Of a stretch of 5,690 bases of DNA, positions 1 through 5,520 are shown piece by piece. The stretch covers positions 1 through 5,690 of the forward strand of contig CAUWFE010000043.1 of assembly GCA_963558185.1 (NCBI GenBank), given 5' to 3'. A model generated the notes under the pieces. It was not told the origin of the DNA. It was given only the letters and a program-made list of their open reading frames with translations, and did not search any database. Numbering within the stretch: the stretch's first letter is position 1; every line of letters begins with the position of its first letter. The position numbers were made by a program, and so were the translations under genes. Source of the DNA: UMGS1663 sp963558185 (GTDB lineage Bacteria > Bacillota > Clostridia > TANB77 > CAG-508).

Positions 1-138
1 AGTGAACTCTTTCCATAAAATTACACAGAATTTCTAAAATTTCTCCATAAACATTTGTTATTTTATTCAAAGCTTATATTTCAAGGCATTCTAACAAGAA
101 ATAATAAATCATATATGAAATAAAAAAGTAAAAGAATA
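1..138. other. A/T-rich upstream flank, no supported gene
   Basis: These bases precede the lepB promoter. I see no RNA gene, repeat or convincing coding region. A short open frame runs on the minus strand from a TTG at 70 off the left edge, and short + frames close by base 36; none has a ribosome binding site. The stretch is probably the gap after an upstream gene, whose end may lie just outside the window. Confidence 0.4.
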
Positions 139-167
139 TTGATTAATACAAAATAAAAAGTTATAAT
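139..167 (+). promoter_or_regulatory. Predicted sigma-A promoter of the lepB operon
   Basis: The sequence shows TTGATT at 139-144, a 17-base spacer, and TATAAT at 162-167, close to the vegetative sigma factor consensus. Transcription would start near 174, leaving a 5' leader of about 48 bases before the lepB start at 222. A second TATAAT at 167-172 has no -35 box at the right spacing. The four tightly packed genes downstream show no other clear promoter, so this one probably drives the group. Confidence 0.6.
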
Positions 168-221
168 ATAATAGTAAGTTAATAAACAGCTTTAAAATTT
201 AAATAAAAAAGGAATGATAAA

Positions 222-842
222 ATGAATAGTACAGTTAAAGAGATAATAGAGTGGATAATTTGCATTGTAGTAGCAGTAGTTTTAGCAATATTAATTAGAT
301 ACTTTATAGGAACTCCAACAGAAGTAAAAATGAAATCTATGTATCCTACTTTAAAACCAGGAGAGAGATTAATATTAAATAAAATACCAGTAACTTTTAA
401 TAAAGAATTAAAAAGAGGAGATATAATAACATTTGAAAAACCAAGTAAAGTTGTAGGTGTTAATACAGTTAAAGCAGAATATAATTATAAGCCAAGTAAT
501 TTTTTCACAAGTTTTACATATTACGTGTTAGAATTAGGAAAAGAAAGTTATATAAAACGTCTAATAGCTTTACCAGGAGAACATGTGGAAATAAAATCAG
601 ATGGAGTTTATGTAAATGAAAAAAAATTACAAGAAGACTATCTTCAAGAAGGTGTTATAACATATGCAAAAAATGAATATTTAACAGATTTTATAGTGCC
701 AGAAGGTCATATTTTTGCAATGGGTGACAATAGAGAAAATAGTACAGACTGTAGAGAATTTGGTTGTATTCCAATAGAAAAAGTAGAAGGTGTAGCATGG
801 ATTAGAATATGGCCATTTGATAAATTCGGTGAGATAAAATAG
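222..842 (+). CDS. lepB: Signal peptidase I
   Basis: This is a type I signal peptidase, the membrane serine protease that removes signal peptides from Sec- and Tat-exported preproteins on the outer face of the membrane. One N-terminal membrane segment spans about residues 9-29. Family boxes follow: SMYPTL with catalytic Ser39 at 39-44, GDIITFEKP at 66-74, YIKRLIALPGE with catalytic Lys112 at 110-120, and GDNRENSTDCR at 168-178. The Ser-Lys pair marks the bacterial S26 family. The interval between the catalytic Ser and Lys is 73 residues, against about 40 in Bacillus subtilis SipS, so there is an insertion at about 75-108. The ATG at 222 follows AAGGAA (209-214). The stop TAG at 840-842 runs into the AGGAG of holB, so the two genes are probably cotranscribed. 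The family is certain; which paralog it is cannot be told. Confidence 0.95.
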   Translation: MNSTVKEIIEWIICIVVAVVLAILIRYFIGTPTEVKMKSMYPTLKPGERLILNKIPVTFNKELKRGDIITFEKPSKVVGVNTVKAEYNYKPSNFFTSFTYYVLELGKESYIKRLIALPGEHVEIKSDGVYVNEKKLQEDYLQEGVITYAKNEYLTDFIVPEGHIFAMGDNRENSTDCREFGCIPIEKVEGVAWIRIWPFDKFGEIK

Positions 843-851
843 GAGTAAATA

Positions 852-1733
852 ATGTTTGAAAAACTATTAGGAAATGAAAATGTAAAAAAAAATCTTACAT
901 ATGCAATAGAAAATCAAAATATTTTACATAGTTATTTATTTATAGGAATTGAAGGAATAGGAAAAAAATTATTTGCAAGAGATTTTGCAAAAAAGATATT
1001 ATGCTTAGAAAAAGTACTTACAGAAGATAATTGCAAATCATGTTTAGAATTTGAAAATAATAATAATCCAGATTTTATAGAAGTAGAGCCAGAAGACGGA
1101 AAAACAATAAAGATAGATCAAATTAGATATATAGAACAAAAAATATTAGAAAAGCCAATTATTTCTGATAGAAAAGTATATATAATAAATAATTGTGAAA
1201 CTATGACAAAAGAGGCTCAAAACTGTTTATTAAAAACATTAGAAGAACCACCAGAATTTGTTACAATTATTTTAATAACAAGTAATGAAAGTAAAATATT
1301 AAGTACTATAAAATCAAGATGTATGAAAGTTCCATTTATACCAATTTCAGAACAAGAAATAAGAAAAAACATGGAAGCAGATATATCTGACTCTATGTTA
1401 CAAGCATGTAATGGAAGTATTGGTAAATTACTTAAAATTAAAGATAAAAAGCAAACATATGAACAAATAGAAAAGCTTATAGAAGATATGAAATCTAAAG
1501 ATTTGTTAGATATTATAAAACAAGCAGAAATTATATATAAAGAAAAAGAGGACATACAGGATATACTAGAATATATAAATCAAATATTATTAAATAAAAA
1601 GAGTATACAATATATAGAATTAGTTTCATGTATAGAAAATGCGAAAAGAAAGATTTTAGCTAGTAGTAATTATGATATGACTATAGACGAGCTAATAATG
1701 AAAATGTGGGCAAATATTCATAATAAAGTATAG
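852..1733 (+). CDS. holB: DNA polymerase III delta' subunit (clamp loader)
   Basis: The product is the delta' subunit of the clamp loader, which helps load the beta sliding clamp on primed DNA in the cytoplasm. The AAA+ fold shows HSYLF at 26-30, a P-loop GIEGIGKK at 32-39, LLKTLEEPP at 126-134, a sensor-1-like TSN near 143-145, and SRC at 155-157. The region after about 165 fits the C-terminal collar domain. Length (293 aa) is slightly short of the usual 300-330. The zinc module keeps Cys51, Cys61 and Cys64, but the position expected to carry the fourth Cys (about residue 58) is Glu. The ATG at 852 has AGGAG at 841-845. The adjacent ricT matches the holB-yaaT order of B. subtilis, which separates this gene from dnaX; the protein also lacks the long tau C-terminus. 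Confidence 0.93.
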   Translation: MFEKLLGNENVKKNLTYAIENQNILHSYLFIGIEGIGKKLFARDFAKKILCLEKVLTEDNCKSCLEFENNNNPDFIEVEPEDGKTIKIDQIRYIEQKILEKPIISDRKVYIINNCETMTKEAQNCLLKTLEEPPEFVTIILITSNESKILSTIKSRCMKVPFIPISEQEIRKNMEADISDSMLQACNGSIGKLLKIKDKKQTYEQIEKLIEDMKSKDLLDIIKQAEIIYKEKEDIQDILEYINQILLNKKSIQYIELVSCIENAKRKILASSNYDMTIDELIMKMWANIHNKV

Positions 1734-1741
1734 GAGGAAAA

Positions 1742-2662
1742 ATGAGCAATATAGTAGGAGTAAAATTTAAAAAGCCAGGTAAAATTTATTTTTTCTATCC
1801 AGGTAAATTTAAATTAAATATAGGAGATAAAGTAATAGTAGAAACATCACAAGGAGAAGAATTTGGAGAAGTGGTTGCTAACAGAAAGATTACTGAACAT
1901 AAATTAGAAAAACCATTAAAAAAAGTTATCAGAATTGCAAATAAAGAAGATATAAAGCATTATAAAGAAAATAAAGAAAAAGAAAAGCAAGCATTTGTAT
2001 TATGTGAAAACAAAATAAAAGAGCATAATTTAAAAATGACATTAACAGATGTAGAATTTAAATTTGATAATAGCAAAGTATTATTTTATTTTACAGCAGA
2101 TGGTAGAATAGATTTTAGGGAACTAGTTAAAGACTTAGCATCAGTATATAGAACTAGAATTGAGTTAAGACAAATAGGTGTAAGAGATGAAGTAAAACGA
2201 ATTGGTGGAAATGGTGTTTGTGGTAGAGAATTATGTTGTTGTTCTTTTCTAAATAATTTTGAAACAGTTTCTATAAAAATGGCAAAAGAACAAAATGTCT
2301 CTTTAAATCCATCTAAAATTTCAGGAAATTGTGGAAGGTTAATGTGTTGTTTAAAATATGAACAAGAAGTATATGAAGAAAAATTAAAGAAATTACCTAA
2401 AATTGGAGCTATTATAAAAACAGAAGATGGAGAAGGGGTAGTAGAAGGAATAGAAACTTTAAAAGAAATTGTTAGAGTAAAATTAAAAGATGAAAATGGT
2501 GAATATTTTTATAAAAAATATGATGTAAAAGATATAAAAATTATTAAAAACGTTGAAACTGAAATAATGAATGAAGAAGAAAAAGAAAACTTAAAAGAAT
2601 TACAAGAACTAGAAAAATTAGAAAAAATAGATCAAGATAATAAACAAGATGATGACATTTAA
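1742..2662 (+). CDS. ricT: PSP1-domain protein RicT (YaaT)
   Basis: This is a PSP1/YaaT-family protein. In Bacillus subtilis RicT works with RicA and RicF in a cytoplasmic iron-sulfur complex that assists RNase Y in mRNA maturation and affects competence, biofilm and sporulation control. The cysteine signature is clear: CGRELCCC at 160-167 and CGRLMCC at 197-203. The matching cysteines bind [4Fe-4S] clusters in the B. subtilis complex. The PSP1 core runs over about 60-220. A charged tail from about 275 to 306, rich in Glu, Lys and Asp, looks disordered or coiled and is probably lineage-specific. The ATG at 1742 follows AGGAGG (1732-1737), which overlaps the holB stop. It is the third gene of the operon. 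Function in this organism is inferred; no ricA or ricF lies in the window. Confidence 0.9.
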   Translation: MSNIVGVKFKKPGKIYFFYPGKFKLNIGDKVIVETSQGEEFGEVVANRKITEHKLEKPLKKVIRIANKEDIKHYKENKEKEKQAFVLCENKIKEHNLKMTLTDVEFKFDNSKVLFYFTADGRIDFRELVKDLASVYRTRIELRQIGVRDEVKRIGGNGVCGRELCCCSFLNNFETVSIKMAKEQNVSLNPSKISGNCGRLMCCLKYEQEVYEEKLKKLPKIGAIIKTEDGEGVVEGIETLKEIVRVKLKDENGEYFYKKYDVKDIKIIKNVETEIMNEEEKENLKELQELEKLEKIDQDNKQDDDI

Positions 2663-2683
2663 AATATAGCATAAAATGTAGCG

Positions 2684-2691
2684 AAAGGTGG
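2684..2691 (+). promoter_or_regulatory. Ribosome binding site fixing the ferredoxin start
   Basis: AAAGGTGG lies 8 bases before the ATG at 2700. An in-frame GTG at 2688 sits inside this ribosome binding site, so it is unlikely to be used. This supports the ATG, giving 58 residues rather than 62. Confidence 0.8.
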
Positions 2692-2699
2692 TGAAAAAA

Positions 2700-2876
2700 A
2701 TGGCATATAAAATTTCAGATGCATGCATTTCTTGTGGAGCTTGTGCAGCAGCATGTCCAGTTGGATGTATTTCACAAGGTGATGATAGATATATTATAGA
2801 TAAAGAACAATGTATATCTTGCGGAACTTGTCAAGGTGTTTGCCCAGTTGGTGCCCCAGAAAATACGAACGATTAA
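2700..2876 (+). CDS. 2[4Fe-4S] ferredoxin, clostridial type
   Basis: A 58-residue low-potential electron carrier of the cytoplasm, close to the 55-residue clostridial ferredoxins that serve pyruvate:ferredoxin oxidoreductase, hydrogenase and similar enzymes. Two CxxCxxCxxxCP motifs are complete: Cys9, 12, 15, 19 and Cys38, 41, 44, 48. By family rule, cluster one uses Cys9, 12, 15 and 48, and cluster two uses Cys38, 41, 44 and 19. There is an extra Cys23 in CPVGC, where many ferredoxins have Ala. The chosen start is the ATG after AAAGGTGG; an upstream in-frame GTG at 2688 would add four residues but lies in that site. The gene follows ricT by 37 bases with no clear promoter of its own and is the last chromosomal gene before the integrated element. 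Its redox partner cannot be told. Confidence 0.93.
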   Translation: MAYKISDACISCGACAAACPVGCISQGDDRYIIDKEQCISCGTCQGVCPVGAPENTND

Positions 2877-2881
2877 AATGA

Positions 2882-2909
2882 AAAGGGATTACAAAAATGT
2901 AATCTCTTT
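2882..2909. terminator. Bidirectional hairpin terminator between ferredoxin and integrase
   Basis: An 11-bp stem with one G-T pair (arms 2882-2892 and 2899-2909) encloses the six-base loop AAAAAT. Read leftward it is followed by CTTTTCATTTTAA, a usable U-rich tail; read rightward the tail TTTAATTT is weaker. It lies between two convergent genes and probably ends both. The integrase stop codon (2889-2891) lies inside the left arm. Confidence 0.65.
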
Positions 2910-4259
2910 AATTTGTCCATCAATAACAATAATATTATCAATTGTATTGAGCCATAAATTTCGTTTTTCATCCACACTTAGTTTTTTGTAAATAGAATCT
3001 AAATCAGTATTGATAAATTTTTTTAAATTAGAAAAATCATTTTTCTTTACAACTGTAGTTTGTTTTTTTAATTCATTAAGTTTATGGTTTAAACTATTAT
3101 AATCATAAATATATGAGTTTTTGTCAATTAAGTCATCTAAATATAAATCCTTCAATTTATAGATTTTTTTTTCTATAATCTGTATTTCTTTTGAAAGGTC
3201 TTTTTGTTCTTGATGAGTGGGAATAATAGTATTTGATATTACATATTCTTGAGCAAGTGTTTTAGCTTTTTGCAATAGATAATTTTCTATGTATTCTTCT
3301 CTTATACTTTTATGATTGCTACATTTATATTCCATAGAGCCTACTTTTCTTCTAGAAGAATTGTCACATATATACCTTATAATATTTTTTTTGCCTCTTG
3401 TATCTTGACTTCTACACATTCTATGGTTACAGATTCCACAACGAATAATGCCAGTAAAAATAGAAGGAACGGTTATCCTGTTAGATTTTTTTTCAGCCTT
3501 CTTTAGTAAGTTTTGAACAGAATTAAAAAGTTCATCGTCCATTATTCTGGGAATATAATTATCAATGTAAATATTTTTTCTATATAATTTATATTTTCCA
3601 ATATAAGAAGTTTCTCTTAAATATTTATATAAAGCATCTTGTCCTTTACCATTAAAATGTTTTATAAAATACTTATATGTTTCAGCAATATTGCCATTTA
3701 CTATTATAAAGTATTTATAAAGATTTATTATATTTTCTGCTTCCTTAGTATTTATTTCAAATTTTTTATTGATAATGTCATAACCATATTTTTTTGTTCC
3801 AGATGTTACTTCTCCTCGTTCTCTTTTATTTTTAAATACGAAATTAATTCTTTCAGATGTTTTTTCTATTTCTCTTTGCGCAAGTGAAACTTTTAGGTTG
3901 AAAATAAAAGTACCATCAGCAGTAGTAGTGTCGATATCTTCCTCGTCAATAGCTTTCATCGTACAGTTATTGTTTTGTAAAATTTTATTAATAGTATTAG
4001 CATCTAATACATTTCTTGAAAGCCTATCTAACTTAGTAAATAAAATCATATCGTATACATTACACTTATTTAGCATTTCATTTAAAGCTTCTCTCTTTTT
4101 CATAGAAGATGCAGAAATTCCTTCATCAATATAAAATTCATATTTATAATTATTTATCTTACAATATTTTTCTAATGCATCTTTTTGAGCCTGAATAGAA
4201 AAACCAAACTTTTTCTGCTCATCTGTAGAAACTCTACAATAACAAGCAACATATTTCAT
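2889..4259 (-). CDS. Large serine recombinase (site-specific integrase)
   Basis: A 456-residue large serine recombinase, which integrates and excises the element between attP and attB. The N-terminal resolvase domain (about 1-145) has YCRVSTDEQ with catalytic Ser11, flanked by Arg9, and TKLDRLSRN at 75-83 with the conserved arginines. A recombinase domain follows (about 155-260). A zinc-ribbon region has Cys274, Cys277, Cys298 and Cys313. A coiled coil is likely at about 350-402, where directionality factors act in this family. The start is the ATG at 4259 because GGAGG (4268-4272) lies 8 bases upstream; an earlier in-frame ATG at 4274 overlaps that site. The stop lies in a hairpin directly beside the ferredoxin gene. 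A promoter probably lies at 4323-4350, or it is read from the repressor gene upstream. Length is at the short end of the family. Confidence 0.93.
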   Translation of the reverse strand: MKYVACYCRVSTDEQKKFGFSIQAQKDALEKYCKINNYKYEFYIDEGISASSMKKREALNEMLNKCNVYDMILFTKLDRLSRNVLDANTINKILQNNNCTMKAIDEEDIDTTTADGTFIFNLKVSLAQREIEKTSERINFVFKNKRERGEVTSGTKKYGYDIINKKFEINTKEAENIINLYKYFIIVNGNIAETYKYFIKHFNGKGQDALYKYLRETSYIGKYKLYRKNIYIDNYIPRIMDDELFNSVQNLLKKAEKKSNRITVPSIFTGIIRCGICNHRMCRSQDTRGKKNIIRYICDNSSRRKVGSMEYKCSNHKSIREEYIENYLLQKAKTLAQEYVISNTIIPTHQEQKDLSKEIQIIEKKIYKLKDLYLDDLIDKNSYIYDYNSLNHKLNELKKQTTVVKKNDFSNLKKFINTDLDSIYKKLSVDEKRNLWLNTIDNIIVIDGQIKEITFL

Positions 4260-4267
4260 AATAAAAA

Positions 4268-4272
4268 CCTCC
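4268..4272 (-). promoter_or_regulatory. Ribosome binding site of the integrase
   Basis: On the minus strand GGAGG sits 8 bases before the ATG at 4259. It overlaps an upstream in-frame ATG at 4274, so the 456-residue form is preferred over the 461-residue form. Confidence 0.8.
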
Positions 4273-4301
4273 ATTTTCCAATAAATTTGTTTAATAAACT
4301 A

Positions 4302-4330
4302 TTGAAAATGAGGCTACTGTAATGTATAAT
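4302..4330 (+). promoter_or_regulatory. Predicted promoter of the small RNA
   Basis: TTGAAA at 4302-4307, a 17-base spacer, and a perfect TATAAT at 4325-4330 give one of the best promoter matches in the window. It reads rightward, away from the integrase, and no ORF follows before a strong terminator about 80 bases downstream. The expected start is near 4337. Confidence 0.68.
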
Positions 4331-4350
4331 TATAAAGAAGTCACTTTCAA
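4323..4350 (-). promoter_or_regulatory. Possible integrase promoter, overlapping the small RNA promoter
   Basis: On the minus strand TTGAAA (4350-4345), a 16-base spacer and TATACA (4328-4323) form a moderate promoter match; TACATT at an 18-base spacing is an alternative -10. Transcription would start near 4316, about 57 bases before the integrase ATG. It shares its -10 region with the rightward promoter, so the two could not be occupied by RNA polymerase together. Confidence 0.45.
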
Positions 4351-4362
4351 TAGTGATAGCTG

Positions 4363-4419
4363 GAATTAGAATAGTGGTTGTGCTGTGCGAAAACTCAAAC
4401 ACTTTCTAATTCTTTTTTT
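4363..4419 (+). terminator. Rho-independent terminator of the small RNA
   Basis: The stem pairs GAATTAGAA (4363-4371) with TTCTAATTC (4404-4412), then after one bulged T pairs AGTG (4373-4376) with CACT (4400-4403). Further up, TTG (4378-4380) can pair with CAA (4396-4398). Seven T residues follow at 4413-4419. The T-run lies only on the right side, so the hairpin terminates rightward transcription; it does not look like the repressor's own terminator, which would read leftward. Confidence 0.72.
4375..4388. repeat. 14-bp exact inverted repeat, copy 1 (small RNA seed)
   Basis: TGGTTGTGCTGTGC is the exact reverse complement of 5521-5534. Eight of fourteen bases are G or C in a very A/T-rich setting, so a chance match is unlikely. 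It sits in the terminator hairpin of the predicted small RNA. Confidence 0.85.
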
Positions 4420-4485
4420 ACTTATTTAGTTTATATTTTGTTTTTAGTAAATTTAATTATTTTTTTCTACTTTGAAAACTCTATT

Positions 4486-5106
4486 TTATTCGAATACTTT
4501 ACTTATTCTAGCTTCAACAACTTTGCCAATAATTTTAAAGTCAGTATCTTTAGTAATATTTTTAGGTGGATAATAAGAATTAAAAGAGATTAATTCTATA
4601 TAGTCATCATGTTTTACTATTCTTTTTACAGTTGCTTCCTCTCCATCTATTAAAGCAATTCCTATCTTCCCACTTTCTATATCATTCTGACTATGAACTA
4701 TAATAATATCACCATCGTATAAAATAGGTTGCATACTATCTCCGGTTACTTTTAAAGCAAAATACTCTTCTGGATTTGCTATCTTTTTATCTAAGCTAAC
4801 ATATCCAATTATGTTTTCACTTGCTAAGTAATCATAGCCAGCTTTTACAATACCAAGGAGTGGAAATACTTGTTTATCATTGTAAATATCATATTTCTTA
4901 TCTGTGAATCCTGCAAGCCAAGCGGCAGAAACATTGAAAAAGTCTGCTAGTTTTACAATAGTACTTCTTTTTACTCCTGTAATTTCTCCAGAAGCATATC
5001 TGGATATTGTTGCATTGGTTTTACCAACATATTCTTCTATTGTATCTAAAGTGTAATTACTATTATTAATTAATTCACTTAGTCTTTTTGAAAAAAGTTC
5101 ATCCAT
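4486..5106 (-). CDS. CI/LexA-like phage repressor with S24 self-cleavage domain
   Basis: A 206-residue repressor that should keep the element in lysogeny and be cleaved on RecA activation during DNA damage. The N-terminal helix-turn-helix domain (about 5-68) fits the XRE/lambda-repressor fold, with recognition around KTNATISRYASGE at 29-41. A linker leads to a LexA-like S24 domain: the Ala89-Gly90 bond in GIVKAG is the expected cleavage site, with catalytic Ser124 in TGDSM and Lys161 in ATVKR. The full set suggests it is active and SOS-inducible. The ATG at 5106 is preceded by AAGGAAG on the minus strand. It is transcribed away from the cro-like gene and toward the integrase, with no clear leftward terminator after its stop, so read-through toward the integrase is possible. 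A promoter lies at 5134-5162, overlapping an operator-like palindrome. Confidence 0.92.
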   Translation of the reverse strand: MDELFSKRLSELINNSNYTLDTIEEYVGKTNATISRYASGEITGVKRSTIVKLADFFNVSAAWLAGFTDKKYDIYNDKQVFPLLGIVKAGYDYLASENIIGYVSLDKKIANPEEYFALKVTGDSMQPILYDGDIIIVHSQNDIESGKIGIALIDGEEATVKRIVKHDDYIELISFNSYYPPKNITKDTDFKIIGKVVEARISKVFE

Positions 5107-5133
5107 AATTTAAATCTTCCTTTCTATATAGCT

Positions 5134-5162
5134 ATTTTACAATATTTTTTCGCAATACGCAA
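5134..5162 (-). promoter_or_regulatory. Predicted leftward promoter of the repressor
   Basis: On the minus strand TTGCGT (5162-5157), a 17-base spacer and TAAAAT (5139-5134) form a fair promoter. Its -35 box is inside the palindrome at 5148-5162, so a bound repressor or Cro-like protein would be expected to control it. Confidence 0.6.
5148..5162. promoter_or_regulatory. Operator-like palindrome on the repressor promoter
   Basis: TTTCGCAATACGCAA fits the family TT.CG.....CG.AA, related to the best copy TTACGTAATACGTAA. It covers the -35 box and part of the spacer of the leftward promoter. The binding protein is not known; the repressor and the Cro-like protein are the candidates. Confidence 0.62.
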
Positions 5163-5188
5163 TATATTTTAATAAAAAAATAAAAAAA

Positions 5189-5203
5189 TTTCGTAAAAAG
5201 TAT
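5189..5203. promoter_or_regulatory. Possible degenerate operator half-site
   Basis: The left half TTTCGTA matches the palindrome half TTACGTA at 6 of 7 positions; the right half is poor. It touches the -35 box of the rightward promoter. Its centre (5196) lies 41 bases from the centres of the palindromes on either side (5155 and 5237), which is the main reason to list it. Confidence 0.35.
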
Positions 5204-5231
5204 TGACAAAAAAAGAACAATAATATATATT
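5203..5231 (+). promoter_or_regulatory. Rightward early promoter for the cro-like gene
   Basis: A perfect TTGACA (5203-5208), a 17-base spacer and TATATT (5226-5231) form a strong promoter. It diverges from the repressor promoter. The palindrome at 5230-5244 overlaps its -10 end and start site, so binding there should block it. It would drive the cro-like gene and the small ORFs after it. Confidence 0.75.
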
Positions 5232-5259
5232 ACGTATAGCGTAATTGCATAATACGTAA
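5230..5259. promoter_or_regulatory. Two abutting operator palindromes at the early start site
   Basis: TTACGTATAGCGTAA (5230-5244) and TTGCATAATACGTAA (5245-5259) are 15-bp dyads placed end to end with no gap. Each matches the half-site TTACGTA at 5 of 7 or 7 of 7 positions per arm. They span from the -10 box to just before the ribosome binding site of the cro-like gene (about 5261-5267). They probably form the main operator for repressor and Cro-like protein. Confidence 0.68.
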
Positions 5260-5276
5260 AAAGGAGAGATAAAAAA

Positions 5277-5513
5277 TTGAACGAAGCAATAAAATATACT
5301 TTAGGAAGACTGGAAGGATTTATGAAATTTAAAGGAATAAGTAAATCAGAATTAGCTAAAAAATGGGGAAAAACTGAATCATATATTTATAGAAGATTTA
5401 GTGGAGAAGTAGAACTTAGTTTAACAGATATCTTAGAGCTAAGTAAAGTATTAGATATACCAAAAGAAGAAGCAAAAGAAATTTTTTTTGGATACGAATT
5501 ACGTAATACGTAA
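5277..5513 (+). CDS. Cro-like helix-turn-helix regulator
   Basis: A 78-residue DNA-binding protein of the XRE/Cro type. The helix-turn-helix covers about residues 22-44 (SKSELAKKWGKTESYIYRRF within it), followed by helices typical of the fold; there is no other domain. It is divergent from the CI-like repressor, so a Cro role in opposing repressor synthesis is inferred from position and size. The start is TTG at 5277: AAGGAGAG at 5261-5268 lies at suitable spacing, and the next in-frame ATG (5322) has no site and would cut into the fold. The rare start may limit its output. The last codons and stop (5499-5513) form a perfect 15-bp palindrome of the operator family, encoding Leu-Arg-Asn-Thr-stop. 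Confidence 0.85.
   Translation: MNEAIKYTLGRLEGFMKFKGISKSELAKKWGKTESYIYRRFSGEVELSLTDILELSKVLDIPKEEAKEIFFGYELRNT
5499..5513. promoter_or_regulatory. Perfect operator-like palindrome over the cro-like stop codon
   Basis: TTACGTAATACGTAA is a perfect dyad of 7-bp arms about one central base, the best copy of the operator family. It supplies the last four codons and the TAA of the cro-like gene, and lies 254 bases (centre to centre) from the operator at 5245-5259. A protein bound here could block elongation or allow looping. Confidence 0.6.
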
Positions 5514-5520
5514 AAAAAGA

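Larger units (their letters stand above)
4298..4354. repeat. 14-bp inverted repeat around two opposing promoters
   Basis: The arms ACTATTGAAAATGA (4298-4311) and TCACTTTCAATAGT (4341-4354) are complementary at 13 of 14 positions, with 29 bases between them. Each arm contains TTGAAA facing inward, so each provides a -35 box for a promoter reading through the centre. The right arm is also part of a smaller dyad, TCACT-N6-AGTGA, at 4341-4356. It may be a protein-binding operator, a symmetric promoter pair, or both. Confidence 0.65.
4337..4419 (+). ncRNA. Predicted small regulatory antisense RNA (about 83 nt)
   Basis: A strong promoter (4302-4330) and a rho-independent terminator (4363-4419) bound a short non-coding transcript. 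Near its 5' end UCACU-N6-AGUGA (4341-4356) can form a small hairpin. The 3' hairpin is the terminator; its upper part and loop carry UGGUUGUGCUGUGC (4375-4388). This is the exact complement of GCACAGCACAACCA at 5521-5534, in the + strand transcript just after the cro-like gene. The terminal loop, about 4383-4393, would expose CUGUGC for first contact. The RNA is also fully antisense to any repressor transcript that reads through toward the integrase. The likely role is to hold down early lytic genes after cro, or integrase, or both. It is not recognised as a known RNA family; existence and role are inferred. Confidence 0.62.

Noticed and set aside
1..70. Open frame on the minus strand from a TTG at 70 running off the left edge.
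   Set aside because: It has no ribosome binding site and is only 23 codons long in the window, so it cannot be told from chance.
1217..1555. 112-codon frame antisense to holB.
   Set aside because: It lies wholly inside a well-conserved gene and has no recognisable domain; it is a shadow of A/T-rich coding DNA.
3312..4134. Three + strand frames (3312-3506, 3639-3887, 3898-4134) inside the integrase.
   Set aside because: They are opposite-strand shadows of the serine recombinase. Their Phe/Ile/Ser-rich translations are what A/T-rich antisense gives.
4329..4350. Leftward TATAAT at 4334-4329 as the integrase -10 box.
   Set aside because: It is only 10 bases from the TTGAAA at 4350-4345, too close for a normal promoter; TATACA at 4328-4323 fits better.
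4363..4412. Hairpin read as the repressor gene's own terminator.
   Set aside because: The T-run is only on the + strand side. Read leftward the stem is followed by CAGCTATCAC, without a U-tract.
4378..4593. 71-codon + strand frame crossing the small RNA terminator and repressor 3' end.
   Set aside because: It starts inside a terminator hairpin, has no ribosome binding site, and overlaps the repressor gene in antisense.
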